Source of the DNA: Arthrobacter sp. B1I2
Lineage (GTDB): Bacteria; Actinomycetota; Actinomycetes; Actinomycetales; Micrococcaceae
Direction of reading: 5' to 3'
Assembly (NCBI RefSeq): GCF_030816485.1
Contig: NZ_JAUSYC010000001.1
Coordinates: forward strand, 434,001-498,000
DNA length: 64,000 nt
Below, piece by piece: positions 52,456-62,128 of the stretch. The notes beneath the pieces are model-generated. The model ran no database searches and was not told the origin of the DNA. It was given only the letters and a program-made list of their open reading frames with translations. Each line of letters opens with the position of its first letter. Positions within the stretch are counted from its first letter, which is position 1. The position numbers and the translations under genes were made by a program.

Positions 52456-53172
52456 ATGAAGAAACTCCAGGTTTCTGCCGCCACCGCCCTGGACGGGGCC
52501 CTGCAGGACGGCATCGTTCTCGCCGTAGGCGGGTTTGGCCTGAGCGGCATTCCGGCCGACCTGATCGAAGCTGTCCGTGATTCCGGGGTACGGGACCTTA
52601 CCGTGGTGTCCAACAACATGGGTGTGGACGGCAAGGGGCTGGGCATCCTGATCGAGGCAGGCCAGGTCCGCAAGGTGATCGCCTCGTACGTGGGCGAAAA
52701 CAAGCTGTTTGCTGAGCAGTACCTTGCCGGCAGGCTGGAGGTGGAATTCACCCCCCAGGGCACGCTGGCTGAGCGGCTTCGCGCCGGCGGGGCCGGCATC
52801 CCGGCCTTTTACACCAAGACCGGTGTGGGCACCCTGGTTGCCGAAGGCAAGCCGCACGAGGTGTTCGACGGCGAAACGTACGTCCGGGAGCGCGCTATCC
52901 GGGCCGACGTCGCGCTGGTCCACGCCCACACTGCGGACACGGACGGGAACCTCGTTTACCGTTACACGGCCAGGAACTTCAACCCGGTAGTGGCCACGGC
53001 CGGCATCCTGACCATCGCCGAGGCCGAAGTGGTTGTGGAGCCCGGCCGGCTGGACCCGAACCACATCGTCACCCCAGGGGTCTTTGTCCAGTGCCTGGTG
53101 CAGGCCACGGGCCGGGTCAAGGACATCGAGCAGCGGACCGTCCGGCAGCGCGCCGGCCTCGTCTCCGCCTGA
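52456..53172 (+). CDS. scoA: 3-oxoacid CoA-transferase subunit A
   Basis: A 238-residue alpha subunit of a succinyl-CoA:3-oxoacid or acetate:acetoacetate CoA-transferase. It has DGIVLAVGGFGLSGIPADLI, VVSNNMGVDGKGLGILIEAG, KVIASYVGENKLFAEQYLAG and RAGGAGIPAFYTKTGVGT, all typical of ScoA/AtoD. It works with the B subunit encoded at 54704. The ATG follows GAGGAG. First gene of an operon for acetoacetate or butyrate use. Confidence 0.93.
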   Translation: MKKLQVSAATALDGALQDGIVLAVGGFGLSGIPADLIEAVRDSGVRDLTVVSNNMGVDGKGLGILIEAGQVRKVIASYVGENKLFAEQYLAGRLEVEFTPQGTLAERLRAGGAGIPAFYTKTGVGTLVAEGKPHEVFDGETYVRERAIRADVALVHAHTADTDGNLVYRYTARNFNPVVATAGILTIAEAEVVVEPGRLDPNHIVTPGVFVQCLVQATGRVKDIEQRTVRQRAGLVSA

Positions 53173-53232
53173 CCGCCACATCCATGCCAGCCCAAACAGC
53201 AAGAACATCACTCAATGGAGAGAAACACCGTC

Positions 53233-54672
53233 ATGAGCAGCATGCAGCTGAACGACCAGGATGTCCGCCAGAAGGGTCTAGCCCGGATGGCTGAAAAGCT
53301 GGCCGGGTGGACGCAGAAGTGGTTCCCGGATGCCTACATCTTTGCCCTGGCAGGCGTGCTGCTGGTGGCCATCGCAGCCCTCGCCATCGGCGCCTCACCC
53401 AAGGCTGTGGTGGATTCCTTCGGCAACGGGTTCTGGGACCTCACCGCCTTCACCCTGCAGATGGCAATGGTAGTGCTGACCGGCTACGTTGTGGCAACCT
53501 CGCCGCCCGTGGCCCGCCTGATTGACCGGCTGGCACAGGTTCCGAGCTCCGCACGCGCCGCTGTCAGCTTCGTGGCCGTGATGTCCATGTCGGTGTCATT
53601 CGTGAACTGGGGTCTGAGCCTGATCTTCGGCGGGCTCCTGGCTCGTGCCGTGGCCCGGCGGGGGGACCTGAACGTCGATTACCGGGCCCTCGGCGCAGCG
53701 GCCTTCATGGGCCTGGGCGCAGTCTGGGCGTTGGGCATGTCCTCCTCGGCGGCCCAGCTCCAGGCGACAAAGGCCTCCATTCCGCCGGCGCTGCTGAAAA
53801 TCACCGGCGTCCTGGACTTCGGCACCACCATCTTCACCTGGCAGTCCCTGCTGACCCTGGTCATCCTGATGCTGCTGACCACCGTCATCGCCCACTTCTC
53901 CGCCCCGACCGGAGGCGCCGTCAAGACGGCGGCCGATCTCGGCGTCGACCTTGATGACCAGCCCGAGCCGCCGGCCGAAAAATCCCGGCCCGGGGAATGG
54001 CTCGAATACAGCAGGGTCCTGCCCATCCTGGCCGGAGTACTGACCCTGGGCTGGCTGGTATCCCAACTGCTGACCCTGCCCATCCTGAGCGTGGTCAGTT
54101 CACTCAACGGGTACCTGCTGGTCTTCCTGATGCTGGGGCTGGTGCTGCACGGAACCCCGCGCAAGTTCCTCCAGTCGGTCACCAGGGCCGTGCCGGCAAC
54201 GGCAGGCATCCTGGTCCAGTTCCCGCTCTATGCCGCGATGGCAGCCATCCTGACCAAAGCCACCGGCGCAGGCGGCCTCTCGGTGTCCGAGCACCTGGCA
54301 CACTTCTTCACCAGCATCGGCGGCAACGGGGCGTTCGCCGTCATCATCGCCATCTACACAGCCCTTCTGGGCATGTTCGTTCCGTCCGGCGGCGGAAAGT
54401 GGCTGGTTGAAGCACCGTACGTCATGCAGTCCGCCACGGACGTGAACATGAACCTTGGCTGGACCGTGCAGATCTACAACATGGCCGAGGCGCTGCCCAA
54501 CCTCATCAACCCGTTCTTCATGCTGCCGCTGCTGGCCGTGCTGGGCCTGCGTGCCAGGGACCTGGTGGGCTTCACGTTCCAGCAGTTCCTGTTCCACCTG
54601 CCGGTGGTCCTGCTGCTTGCCTGGCTGCTGGGGATGACGTTTGAGTTCGTGCCGCCGGTAATACCCAACTGA
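53233..54672 (+). CDS. atoE: Short-chain fatty acid transporter, AtoE family
   Basis: A 479-residue membrane protein with about ten to twelve hydrophobic segments (first: YIFALAGVLLVAIAALAIGA). It belongs to the AtoE/TIGR00366 family: WTQKWFPDAYIFALAG, SVSFVNWGLSLIFGGLLARA and GMFVPSGGGKWLVEAPYVM are typical. It probably imports short-chain acids such as butyrate or acetoacetate. Lying between the two CoA-transferase subunit genes is unusual but fits co-function. I chose the ATG at 53233 with GGAGAG upstream; an ATG at 53215 is in frame. Confidence 0.9.
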   Translation: MSSMQLNDQDVRQKGLARMAEKLAGWTQKWFPDAYIFALAGVLLVAIAALAIGASPKAVVDSFGNGFWDLTAFTLQMAMVVLTGYVVATSPPVARLIDRLAQVPSSARAAVSFVAVMSMSVSFVNWGLSLIFGGLLARAVARRGDLNVDYRALGAAAFMGLGAVWALGMSSSAAQLQATKASIPPALLKITGVLDFGTTIFTWQSLLTLVILMLLTTVIAHFSAPTGGAVKTAADLGVDLDDQPEPPAEKSRPGEWLEYSRVLPILAGVLTLGWLVSQLLTLPILSVVSSLNGYLLVFLMLGLVLHGTPRKFLQSVTRAVPATAGILVQFPLYAAMAAILTKATGAGGLSVSEHLAHFFTSIGGNGAFAVIIAIYTALLGMFVPSGGGKWLVEAPYVMQSATDVNMNLGWTVQIYNMAEALPNLINPFFMLPLLAVLGLRARDLVGFTFQQFLFHLPVVLLLAWLLGMTFEFVPPVIPN

Positions 54673-54703
54673 GTACAGCAAAAGAGATTGAAGGAGACAC
54701 CCC

Positions 54704-55393
54704 ATGGGATGGACCAGGGATGAAATGGCTGCCATAGCGGCCGAGGAACTGAACGATGGCGACTACGTGAACCTGGGAATCGGTATCCCCACGCTTGTGG
54801 CCAACAACCTGCCCGAGGGCGTGCGGGTGGTCCTGCAGAGCGAGAACGGGTTGCTGGGGATGGGTCCGTTCCCCTACGAGGGCGAGGAGGACGCGGACCT
54901 GATCAACGCCGGCAAGCAGACCGTCACGGTGCTGCCCGGCGGGAGTATCTTCGACTCCGCCACCTCGTTCGGCATGATCCGCGGCGGGCACGTCAAGGTG
55001 GCCATCCTGGGGGCCATGCAGGTCTCCGGCAACGGCGACCTGGCCAACTGGACCATCCCGGGCAAGATGGTCAAGGGCATGGGCGGCGCCATGGACCTGG
55101 TGGCCGGCACCCCGCGCGTGGTGGTCCTCACCGAGCACAACGCCAAGGACGGCACCGCCAAGATCGTGCGCGAGTGCACCCTGCCGTTGACGGGGCTCAG
55201 CTGCGTGGACCGGATCATCAGCGACCTTGCGGTCTTCGATCTTTACAAAGCAGACGACGGCGGGCGGCAGCTCACGCTGACCCGGCTGGCTCCGGGGGTC
55301 ACGGTGGAGGAGATCCGAGGGAAAACGGAAGCGGAGTTCGCCATCGATCCCTCCCTCGCCCCAACGTCAACCTTCGAAGGAGCCACGGCATGA
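54704..55393 (+). CDS. scoB: 3-oxoacid CoA-transferase subunit B
   Basis: A 229-residue beta subunit carrying the active-site Glu: [20 protein letters not shown] (Glu of SENG, near residue 46). [20 protein letters not shown] starts the domain, and [20 protein letters not shown] follows. It pairs with the A subunit at 52456. The ATG follows GGAGACACCCC. It overlaps the thiolase gene by 4 bp. Confidence 0.94.
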   Translation: MGWTRDEMAAIAAEELNDGDYVNLGIGIPTLVANNLPEGVRVVLQSENGLLGMGPFPYEGEEDADLINAGKQTVTVLPGGSIFDSATSFGMIRGGHVKVAILGAMQVSGNGDLANWTIPGKMVKGMGGAMDLVAGTPRVVVLTEHNAKDGTAKIVRECTLPLTGLSCVDRIISDLAVFDLYKADDGGRQLTLTRLAPGVTVEEIRGKTEAEFAIDPSLAPTSTFEGATA

Positions 55394-56574
55394 GCCTCAA
55401 AGACCAGTTCGGCAAGGATGTCCTGCTCACCGGCTGGGGCCACAGCCGGTTCGGGAAACTCACGGAAGAGACGCTCGAGTCCCTCATCGTCCAGGTGGCT
55501 GCAGAGGCGATCGGCAACGCAGGGATCGAACCCGGGCAGATCGATGAAATCTACCTGGGCCAGTTCAATTCCGGGATGATGCCGCTGGCGTTTCCGTCCT
55601 CGCTGGCCCTGCAGGTCTCACCGGACCTGGCCAACGTGCCCTCCACCCGGGTGGAGAACGCGTGCGCCTCCGGCTCGGCCGCGTTCCAGCAGGGCGCCAA
55701 GTCACTGCTCGCCGGCACAGCCAAGACGGTCCTGGTGATCGGCGCCGAGAAGATGACCCACGCGGGGGCTGAAGTAGTGGGCGCCGCCCTGCTCGGGGCG
55801 GACTACGACATGGCCGGCAAGCCCTCCATCACCGGCTTCACCGGCCTCTTCGCCGAAGTGGCAAAGCACTACGAGAAGCGGTACGGGCCGGTTTCCGATG
55901 TGCTGGGCACGATCGCGGCGAAGAACCACCGCAACGGCGTGGACAACCCGTACGCCCAGCTCCGCAAGGACCTCGGCGAGGAGTTCTGCCGGACGGTCTC
56001 GGACAAGAACCCGATGGTCGCCGATCCCCTGCGCCGCACCGACTGCTCCCCCGTGTCCGACGGTGCCGCCGCCGTCGTGCTGTCCACCTCCGCTACCCGC
56101 GGTGCCACCGCCCCGGTGCGCCTGGCCGGCTTCGGCCAGGCCAATGACTTCTTCCCCACCGACCGCCGCGACCCCACGGCCTTCGAGGCCACGCGCGTTT
56201 CGTGGCAGCGTGCCCTGGCGATGGCTGGCGTCGGCCTGGAAGACCTGGACTTCGCCGAGGTGCATGACTGCTTCACCATCGCTGAGCTGCTCATGAACGA
56301 AGCCATCGGGCTGACCGAACCGGGCCAGGGCTCCCGCGCGGTCAGGGAAGGCTGGGTGTTCAAGGATGGCAAGCTTCCCATCAACGTCTCGGGCGGGCTG
56401 AAGGCCAAGGGCCACCCGGTGGGTGCCACCGGCGTCTCGCAGCACGTCATAGCGGCGATGCAGCTCACGGGCACCGCCGGGGACATGCAGCTGGCAGCAC
56501 CGCAACGCGCGGCAGTGCAAAACATGGGCGGCGTGGGCATCGCAAACTACGTCAGCGTGCTTGAAGCCGTCTAG
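55390..56574 (+). CDS. Acetyl-CoA acetyltransferase (thiolase)
   Basis: A 394-residue thiolase, cleaving acetoacetyl-CoA to two acetyl-CoA. The acylated Cys is in [15 protein letters not shown] (about residue 90); the conserved His and the C-terminal part are in [18 protein letters not shown] and [19 protein letters not shown]. The [13 protein letters not shown] pattern and lack of a second CxG near the C-terminus resemble SCP2-type thiolases. The ATG at 55390 lies in the scoB stop (ATGA). It completes the activation-cleavage route of this operon. Confidence 0.9.
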   Translation: MSLKDQFGKDVLLTGWGHSRFGKLTEETLESLIVQVAAEAIGNAGIEPGQIDEIYLGQFNSGMMPLAFPSSLALQVSPDLANVPSTRVENACASGSAAFQQGAKSLLAGTAKTVLVIGAEKMTHAGAEVVGAALLGADYDMAGKPSITGFTGLFAEVAKHYEKRYGPVSDVLGTIAAKNHRNGVDNPYAQLRKDLGEEFCRTVSDKNPMVADPLRRTDCSPVSDGAAAVVLSTSATRGATAPVRLAGFGQANDFFPTDRRDPTAFEATRVSWQRALAMAGVGLEDLDFAEVHDCFTIAELLMNEAIGLTEPGQGSRAVREGWVFKDGKLPINVSGGLKAKGHPVGATGVSQHVIAAMQLTGTAGDMQLAAPQRAAVQNMGGVGIANYVSVLEAV

Positions 56575-56650
56575 TTCCTGACAGAATGGCCCGGTTTTAG
56601 GTCCACAGGGTGCGGCAGCCCTTACTGCGTTCCCGCACCCCGGAGAAAAA

Positions 56651-56800
56651 CTGGGCCAGTGTGGCCCGGAACTCGGCCGGCGACTCGATGTCTCTGAGGC
56701 CACCGTAAAGACCCATCTGGCACACATCTGCGCCCGGCCCGGAGTGGACCCCAGGGCCGCCGCCATTGCCATCGCGATCCGCCGCGAGGGCATGCGATAA
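56651..56800 (+). pseudogene. Remnant of a LuxR-type DNA-binding domain
   Basis: In one frame ending at TAA 56798-56800 the translation reads ELGRRLDVSEATVKTHLAHI, then CARPGVDPRAAAIAIAIRRE: the C-terminal helix-turn-helix of a NarL/LuxR regulator, including the VSEATVKTHL recognition helix. No start codon and no upstream receiver or core domain are found, and the conserved LTPRE segment is missing. It is therefore a decayed fragment within the 357-bp gap between the thiolase and csp genes; the rest of the gap shows no other gene. Confidence 0.75.
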
Positions 56801-56931
56801 ACGCGCTTTATGGCCCATACCCTTGCACCTAAGCCCCGCGCCCCGTACGTTGGGGACTGCGGGGACTAACTCCCGCGCACTCCGGGATGATCCCCGGGGA
56901 GAGAATCAGAGTCACATGAAGGAATTCAGCC

Positions 56932-57135
56932 ATGGCAACAGGCACAGTTAAATGGTTCAACGCCGAAAAGGGTTTTGGCTTCATTGCCCCCGATGACGGG
57001 TCCGCTGACGTTTTCGCCCACTACTCGGCAATCTCCAGCAGCGGCTACCGCTCACTGGACGAGAACCAGAAGGTCGAATTCGATGTGACCCAGGGCCCCA
57101 AGGGCCCGCAAGCAGAGAACATCCGCCCGCTCTAA
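56932..57135 (+). CDS. Cold-shock protein, CspA family
   Basis: A 67-residue single-domain RNA/DNA-binding protein. RNP1 KGFGFIAP (residues 14-21) and RNP2 VFAHYSA (about 30-36) are intact; the start is [15 protein letters not shown]. It helps melt RNA structure and is a likely abundant protein. The ATG has GAAGGA upstream, and a strong terminator follows, so it is monocistronic. No long cold-shock leader is obvious, though the 130 bp upstream are free of genes. Confidence 0.96.
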   Translation: MATGTVKWFNAEKGFGFIAPDDGSADVFAHYSAISSSGYRSLDENQKVEFDVTQGPKGPQAENIRPL

Positions 57136-57172
57136 GTCTTCGGCGGCCACTGGCAAATGCCGGGACCCCATC

Positions 57173-57214
57173 CAGCGGCCTCTCCAACACAGGTTGGAGA
57201 GGCCGCTGTTTTTT
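57173..57214 (+). terminator. Terminator of the cold-shock gene
   Basis: A perfect 16-bp stem (57173-57188 with 57193-57208), loop ACAG, followed by six T. Confidence 0.95.
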
Positions 57215-57257
57215 GTGCGGCAGCGCTCTGCGGTTTCAGGTTTGGGATAATTGATTC

Positions 57258-57593
57258 ATGACCGGACAGGACCAGGACAGGGATCCGTGGGAGGAGTTTG
57301 ACGCGCTGGGTCCCGCCGCGCCAGACCGTGTGCCGGGCCAACCCGGCGGGGAACCGCACGGCTTCGGCTTCCGTACCGGGGTACGCAGCGCCCGGGTCGC
57401 CGTCGGCTTTGCCGTTTACGCGCTGGCGCTGGGAACGATCCTGGCCCTGACCGGATGCATTGTCTTCATCAGCCGGCAGCAATGGCTGCTGACAGGCCTC
57501 ATGCTGCTGTTCGAGGCAGTCTTTGTTTTCGCTTTCACGCGCCTGGTAGCCCAGGCCAGGCGCCGCTCGCCCCGTGACCGGCACGCCCGTTGA
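57258..57593 (+). CDS. Small membrane protein, unknown function
   Basis: A 111-residue protein: a charged N-terminal 40 residues, then two hydrophobic segments (VAVGFAVYALALGTILALTG and LLTGLMLLFEAVFVFAFT) and a basic C-terminus. The ATG lies 6 nt after GATAAT (57246-57251) and has no ribosome site, so it is probably leaderless. Its function is not recognised. It ends about 80 bp before the MerR-type gene. Confidence 0.7.
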   Translation: MTGQDQDRDPWEEFDALGPAAPDRVPGQPGGEPHGFGFRTGVRSARVAVGFAVYALALGTILALTGCIVFISRQQWLLTGLMLLFEAVFVFAFTRLVAQARRRSPRDRHAR

Positions 57594-57606
57594 CACTCGG
57601 GCACCC

Positions 57607-57667
<61 letters not shown>

Positions 57668-57673
57668 CGGAGC

Positions 57674-58453
57674 ATGGAAGATACCCAGGGCACCGGTAGG
57701 GACTGGTCCATCCAGGACGTGGCCAGGATCGCCGGCACCACCAGCCGCACGCTCCGGCATTACGACGACGTCGGCCTGCTGAAGCCCAGCCGGGTGGGCG
57801 GCAACGGTTACCGCTATTACGACGGCGCCGCCCTCCTGCAGCTGCAGCGCATCCTCTTGCTGAGGGAGCTGGGCCTGGGCCTGCCGGCCATCGCGGAGGT
57901 CTTCCATCACCAGGCCGATCCCGTCGCCGCGCTCACCCGCCATCTCGCATGGCTCGGCGAGGAGCAGCAGCGGCTGGCCCGGCAGGCGCAGTCAGTGCGG
58001 CAAACAATCGAAACAGTAAGGGCAGGAGGCCAGCTCATGGCAGAGGACATGTTCGAAGGCTTTGACCACACCCAGTACAAGGATGAGGTCGAGGAACGCT
58101 GGGGCAAGGACGCTTACGCGGCGTCGGACTCGTGGTGGCGCGGCATGGATGCGGCCCAAAAACGGGAATGGAAGTCAAAGGTGGAGGCCCTTGGCCGGGA
58201 CTGGACGGCTGCGGCCGGCTCTGGAGTTGCTCCGGACGGTCCCGAAGCCCGGGAGTTGGCAAAGCGGCACGTCGACTGGCTGCAGTCCATCCCTGGAACC
58301 CCCGCCGCCAGTGGCAGCGACACCAGGGCGTACGTCCTTGGGCTGGCGGACATGTACGTGGAAGACGCACGCTTCGCCGCCAATTACGGCGGAGCGGAGG
58401 GGGCGGGCTTCGTTCGGACTGCGCTTCGCAGTTTCGCGGAGAAGTACCTTTAG
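57674..58453 (+). CDS. MerR-family regulator with TipAS-type antibiotic-recognition domain
   Basis: A 259-residue TipAL-like activator. Residues 10-80 are the MerR winged helix (WSIQDVARIAGTTSRTLRHY, then GYRYYDGAALLQLQRILLL); a dimerisation coiled coil runs to about 120. The TipAS domain starts at MFEGFDHTQYKDEVEERWG and continues with SWWRGMDAAQKREWK and GLADMYVEDARFAANYGG. In Streptomyces, this domain binds thiopeptide antibiotics and activates its own promoter. Autoregulation is strongly suggested by the operator upstream. The stop overlaps the convergent SDR gene by 4 bp. Confidence 0.93.
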   Translation: MEDTQGTGRDWSIQDVARIAGTTSRTLRHYDDVGLLKPSRVGGNGYRYYDGAALLQLQRILLLRELGLGLPAIAEVFHHQADPVAALTRHLAWLGEEQQRLARQAQSVRQTIETVRAGGQLMAEDMFEGFDHTQYKDEVEERWGKDAYAASDSWWRGMDAAQKREWKSKVEALGRDWTAAAGSGVAPDGPEARELAKRHVDWLQSIPGTPAASGSDTRAYVLGLADMYVEDARFAANYGGAEGAGFVRTALRSFAEKYL

Positions 58454-59469
58454 GGCGGAGGCTGCGGCGCGTCAGCGCCTGCGGCTCCACACCGTCTCAG
58501 CGCCGGGCTCCAGAGTACGACGGCGGCGCCCGCCAACGTGCCTGCAGCAGCCATCCTGCGCCACGCCGTCCGCCGTTTCCCCTGCCAGCCGCCGCTGACG
58601 GAGGCCTTGCTGCTGTGGCCTGACGGCTCGTACAGGGTTCCCGTGGAAGCCGCTGCCGGTGCGTTCCGGGACAGGTGGGTCTTGTCCACCTGCACGGCCA
58701 TGGCCGCTTCAACCTTGGCCGGCGTGACCTTGTGCTGGAGGACCATCAGGCGGCCGGCGGGGCCCACAATGGCTTCCCGGCGGGGCCTGGCGGCAAGGCT
58801 GACGATCGTTCCAGCCACCCGTTCCGGGGTATAGACCGGTGGCATGGCCACCACTTTCCGCCCGGTGTAGTTGGCAGCGTGCTGGAAAAACGGGGTGTCG
58901 ATGGCTGCAGGCAGTACAGTGCAGACCTTCACCTTCCGCATTCCGTCCAGCTGAAGCTCGGACCGGATACTCACGCTGAGGGCACGCACCGCGGCTTTGG
59001 ACATGGAGTAGGCCGCGGTATAGGGCTGGGAGATCTCGCCCACGATGGACGCGACGTTGATCAGCACTCCCGACCCCTGTGCCCGGAGCCGGGGCAGGGC
59101 GGCGCGTGCACCGTGGATGTATCCGCCAATGTTTACGTCCAGCACACGCCGGATATCGGCCAGGGGAACGTCAGTGATCCGGCCAAAGACACCGATGGCG
59201 GCATTGTTCACCCACACGTCCAGGCGCCCGAACTCCTCCACCGCCCGGGCCGCCAGCGCATCCACGCTCGCGGCGTCGGTGACGTCCGTGGGAACGGCGA
59301 TAGCCTTGCCTCCCCGCTTCCTCACCTCATGCACCAGGCTTTCCAAGGCGCCGGCGCTCCGCGCGGCAAGGACCAGCCGGGCGCCCTTATCCGCGAATTT
59401 GAGCGCTGTTGCACGGCCGATGCCGCTCGAGGCTCCGGTGATGACCACCACTGCCTTCTTGACCCGCAT
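58450..59469 (-). CDS. Short-chain dehydrogenase/reductase with C-terminal membrane segment
   Basis: A 339-residue SDR. Cofactor motif VVITGASSGIGRATALKFA (near residue 8), NNAAIGVFG (near 87), catalytic Ser in NVASIVGEISQ (near 137) and YxxxK in YSMSKAAVRALS (near 155). After the SDR core (about 250) there is an extension ending in a hydrophobic stretch, AAAGTLAGAAVVLWSPAL, perhaps a membrane anchor. The substrate is unknown. The ATG at 59469 has GGAGG upstream. Confidence 0.85.
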   Translation of the reverse strand: MRVKKAVVVITGASSGIGRATALKFADKGARLVLAARSAGALESLVHEVRKRGGKAIAVPTDVTDAASVDALAARAVEEFGRLDVWVNNAAIGVFGRITDVPLADIRRVLDVNIGGYIHGARAALPRLRAQGSGVLINVASIVGEISQPYTAAYSMSKAAVRALSVSIRSELQLDGMRKVKVCTVLPAAIDTPFFQHAANYTGRKVVAMPPVYTPERVAGTIVSLAARPRREAIVGPAGRLMVLQHKVTPAKVEAAMAVQVDKTHLSRNAPAAASTGTLYEPSGHSSKASVSGGWQGKRRTAWRRMAAAGTLAGAAVVLWSPALRRCGAAGADAPQPPP

Positions 59470-59578
59470 CCCGCCTCCGTCCCGCGCCCCTTCGGGCGCA
59501 GACAAAAACACTAAGTAGGCTTACCAGTGCGATGATATCGGCAGCCGCAGCCCGCCACAACCTTCCTGTCGCCGGGCC

Positions 59579-60247
59579 TCAGCGCCTGGTGTCGGCTCGA
59601 CCGGCCTTGGCCCGCTTGGTCCGCCGGACCACCAGCAGGACCACGGCAACGGCCAACGCAGCGTAGACGGCATAGTTCAGGAACCGGGAGTACTCCTCGA
59701 TGAGCCGGTACTGGGTGCCCAGGAGGTAGCCCAGGCCGATGAGGGCGCCGTTCCAAAGCCCGCTGCCGGCAAGGGTGAACAGGCTGAAGGTTGCCAGGGG
59801 CATGGCTGCCGCTCCCGCCGGCAGGGAGATGAGGCTGCGGACCCCGGGCAACAGGCGGCCGAAGAAGATGGACGACCTGCCGTGGCGGCGGAACCAGCCC
59901 GCCGCGTGCTCGAAGTCTTCGCGGTCAACCAGGGGCAGTTTCGACAACCACCGGATGGACCGCTCCAGTCCCAGTTTGGCGCCGAGCCAGTAGAGCAGCA
60001 GTGCGCCCAGATATGCACCAAAGGTGCTGGTGGCAAAGACGAGGAGGAGGTTCAGGGAGCCCTGCTTGGCGAGGTAGCCCGCCAGGGGGAGGATCACCTC
60101 ACTGGGGATCGGAGGCACCACCGTTTCCGCAAGTGTGAAGCCGCCAACGCCCCACTCGCCCAAGGTGTCGATGGCCCTCGCCGCAAAGCCCACGAGCCCT
60201 GTGAGTCCCTCGGTGGGGCTGGCTGCACCGGTCATGATTGTCCACAT
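59579..60247 (-). CDS. DedA family membrane protein
   Basis: A 222-residue protein of the DedA/VTT family, now linked to phospholipid or undecaprenyl-phosphate flipping. Signatures: ETVVPPIPSEVILPLAGYLA (near residue 40), FGAYLGALLLYWLGAKLG (near 76), and FFGRLLPGVRSLISLPAGAA (near 127), with membrane segments around and at the C-terminus (YAVYAALAVAVVLLVV). It runs in the same direction as the SDR gene, 109 bp upstream of it. Confidence 0.92.
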   Translation of the reverse strand: MWTIMTGAASPTEGLTGLVGFAARAIDTLGEWGVGGFTLAETVVPPIPSEVILPLAGYLAKQGSLNLLLVFATSTFGAYLGALLLYWLGAKLGLERSIRWLSKLPLVDREDFEHAAGWFRRHGRSSIFFGRLLPGVRSLISLPAGAAAMPLATFSLFTLAGSGLWNGALIGLGYLLGTQYRLIEEYSRFLNYAVYAALAVAVVLLVVRRTKRAKAGRADTRR

Positions 60248-60347
60248 ATGCCCGTCCCGTTCCGCTGCATCGCCTGGCCGCCTGGTGGCGCGTCATATCT
60301 ACCTTACGGGGCGCAGGCTGCGTGCCCTGCAGGTCCCCGCGCCGGTG

Positions 60348-61124
60348 TTAACGGTGCTTGAACTCAGGCTGCCGCTTCTCGGCGAAGGCCGCCATGCCTT
60401 CTTTCTGGTCCTCGGTGGCGAACAGGGAGTGGAAGAGCCGCCGCTCGAACAGGACCCCCTGGGCCAGACCGGTTTCGAAAGCGGCGTTGACGGCCTCCTT
60501 CGCAGCCATCGCCGCAGGCTTTGATTTTGCGGCAATCCCTTCGGCCACCTTGAGTGCCTCGGACACTACATCCGCCGCCGGAACCACCCGGGACACCAGG
60601 CCGCACCGGTCTGCTTCCTCCGCGTCAAGGAACCTGCCGGTAAGGATCAGGTCCATGGCCTTCGCCTTCCCCACAGCCCGGGTGAGCCGTTGCGATCCGC
60701 CCATGCCCGGGAGCACTGCGAGGTTGATTTCGGGCTGGCCGAACTTGGCGTTGTCGCCGGCAATGATGAGGTCGCACATCATTGCCAGTTCGCAGCCGCC
60801 ACCCAGGGCAAACCCCGATACCGCAGCGATGGTGGGAATCCGGAGGCGGGTGAAGTCCTCCCAGCCCCGGAACCAGTCCGCCGCGTACATGTCCATGTAG
60901 CCCTGGTCCGCCATCTCCCTGATGTCGGCTCCTGCCGCGAAGGCCTTGTTCGAACCCGTGATCACCACCGCGCCCACGCCGGGATCGGAATCCATGGCGG
61001 TCACGGCGGCCACCAACTCCTCCATGGTGGCCTTGTTCAGCGCGTTCAGCGCCGAGGGCCGGTTCAAAGTCACGAGCCCTACCCTGCCCTGCTGCTCCAC
61101 CAGGATGTTGGCGTACTCGGTCAT
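60348..61124 (-). CDS. Enoyl-CoA hydratase
   Basis: A 258-residue crotonase-family enzyme. The oxyanion-hole strands are [13 protein letters not shown] (near residue 60) and [20 protein letters not shown] (near 103), and both catalytic Glu are seen in GGGCELAM and [17 protein letters not shown]. It hydrates enoyl-CoA, here probably methacrylyl-CoA in valine breakdown, given that the two upstream genes act later in that route. It overlaps the dehydrogenase gene by 4 bp (ATGA) and is last in the operon. Confidence 0.93.
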   Translation of the reverse strand: MTEYANILVEQQGRVGLVTLNRPSALNALNKATMEELVAAVTAMDSDPGVGAVVITGSNKAFAAGADIREMADQGYMDMYAADWFRGWEDFTRLRIPTIAAVSGFALGGGCELAMMCDLIIAGDNAKFGQPEINLAVLPGMGGSQRLTRAVGKAKAMDLILTGRFLDAEEADRCGLVSRVVPAADVVSEALKVAEGIAAKSKPAAMAAKEAVNAAFETGLAQGVLFERRLFHSLFATEDQKEGMAAFAEKRQPEFKHR

Positions 61125-62128
61125 TCGGGGCTCCCGTCGTCGTGTGCTGTTGTGGTCCGGCGCCGGTCCGGCAACTGCGTACCCCTGCGCTCCCCCGCCG
61201 CCGTATCCGCGGCATGCTGCCCGGATGCGACACGGATGTCTGTGATGATGGCTGAGAAGTCGCGGCCCGCGCCGCCTTCCGCGGCAAACCTATCGTAGAT
61301 CTGCGCGGCGAGCGCCCCCATTCGGCCCGCCACCCCCGTACCGTGGAGGGCGTTAACTGCCAGATTGAGGTCCTTGGCCATGAGCGCCGCGGCAAAGCCC
61401 GGCTGGTAATCCCTGTTGGCGGGACTGGTGGGAACCGGTCCGGGCACGGGGCAGTTGGTGGTCAGCGCCCAGCATTGGCCGGATGCTGCGGATGCGACGT
61501 CGAACAGGGCCTGGTGGGTCAGGCCCAGCTTCTCGCCGAGCACGAAAGCCTCGCTGACCGCGATCATGGAGACGCCCAGGATGAGGTTGTTGCAGATCTT
61601 GGCAGCCTGGCCGGCTCCGTGGCTGCCGCAGTGCACCACCCGCTTGCCCATGACCTCCAGGAGCGGCCGCACGGCCTCAAAGTCAGCCCCGTCACCGCCG
61701 GCCATGAACGTCAGGGTGCCTGCTTCGGCCCCCACCACGCCGCCGGAAACGGGGGCATCAACGGAGCGATGGCCCGCTGCAACGGCCAGGCGGGCGGCTT
61801 CCCGGGCCTCGTCCACATTGATAGTGGAGCAGTCCAGGAACATCGTTCCAGGGGGCGCCGCGGCCAGCAGGCCGGGTTCATCAGTGCCGCCCCGATAGGC
61901 GTCCAGGACGTGCCGGCCGCTGGGGAACATGGTCAGGACCACATCGGCGCCGGCCACCGCCTCGATGGCGCTCACCGCTACCGGGACACCCTGCGCCTGC
62001 GCGTTTTGGAGGGCTGCGGGCACCACGTCGAAACCGGTCACCCGGTAACCTGCCCGGACCAGATTCAGGGCCATGGGACTGCCCATGTGTCCGAGGCCCA
62101 GGAACGCAACACGGCTCAGGTCAGGCAT
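61121..62128 (-). CDS. mmsB: 3-hydroxyisobutyrate dehydrogenase
   Basis: A 335-residue NAD-dependent dehydrogenase converting 3-hydroxyisobutyrate to methylmalonate semialdehyde in valine catabolism. Rossmann motif [21 protein letters not shown] at the start, [21 protein letters not shown] (near residue 120), and the catalytic Lys in [18 protein letters not shown] (near 172). The last 35 residues go beyond the usual family end (about 300) and are low in conservation. It overlaps both neighbours, so the three genes form one operon. Confidence 0.93.
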   Translation of the reverse strand: MPDLSRVAFLGLGHMGSPMALNLVRAGYRVTGFDVVPAALQNAQAQGVPVAVSAIEAVAGADVVLTMFPSGRHVLDAYRGGTDEPGLLAAAPPGTMFLDCSTINVDEAREAARLAVAAGHRSVDAPVSGGVVGAEAGTLTFMAGGDGADFEAVRPLLEVMGKRVVHCGSHGAGQAAKICNNLILGVSMIAVSEAFVLGEKLGLTHQALFDVASAASGQCWALTTNCPVPGPVPTSPANRDYQPGFAAALMAKDLNLAVNALHGTGVAGRMGALAAQIYDRFAAEGGAGRDFSAIITDIRVASGQHAADTAAGERRGTQLPDRRRTTTAHDDGSPE

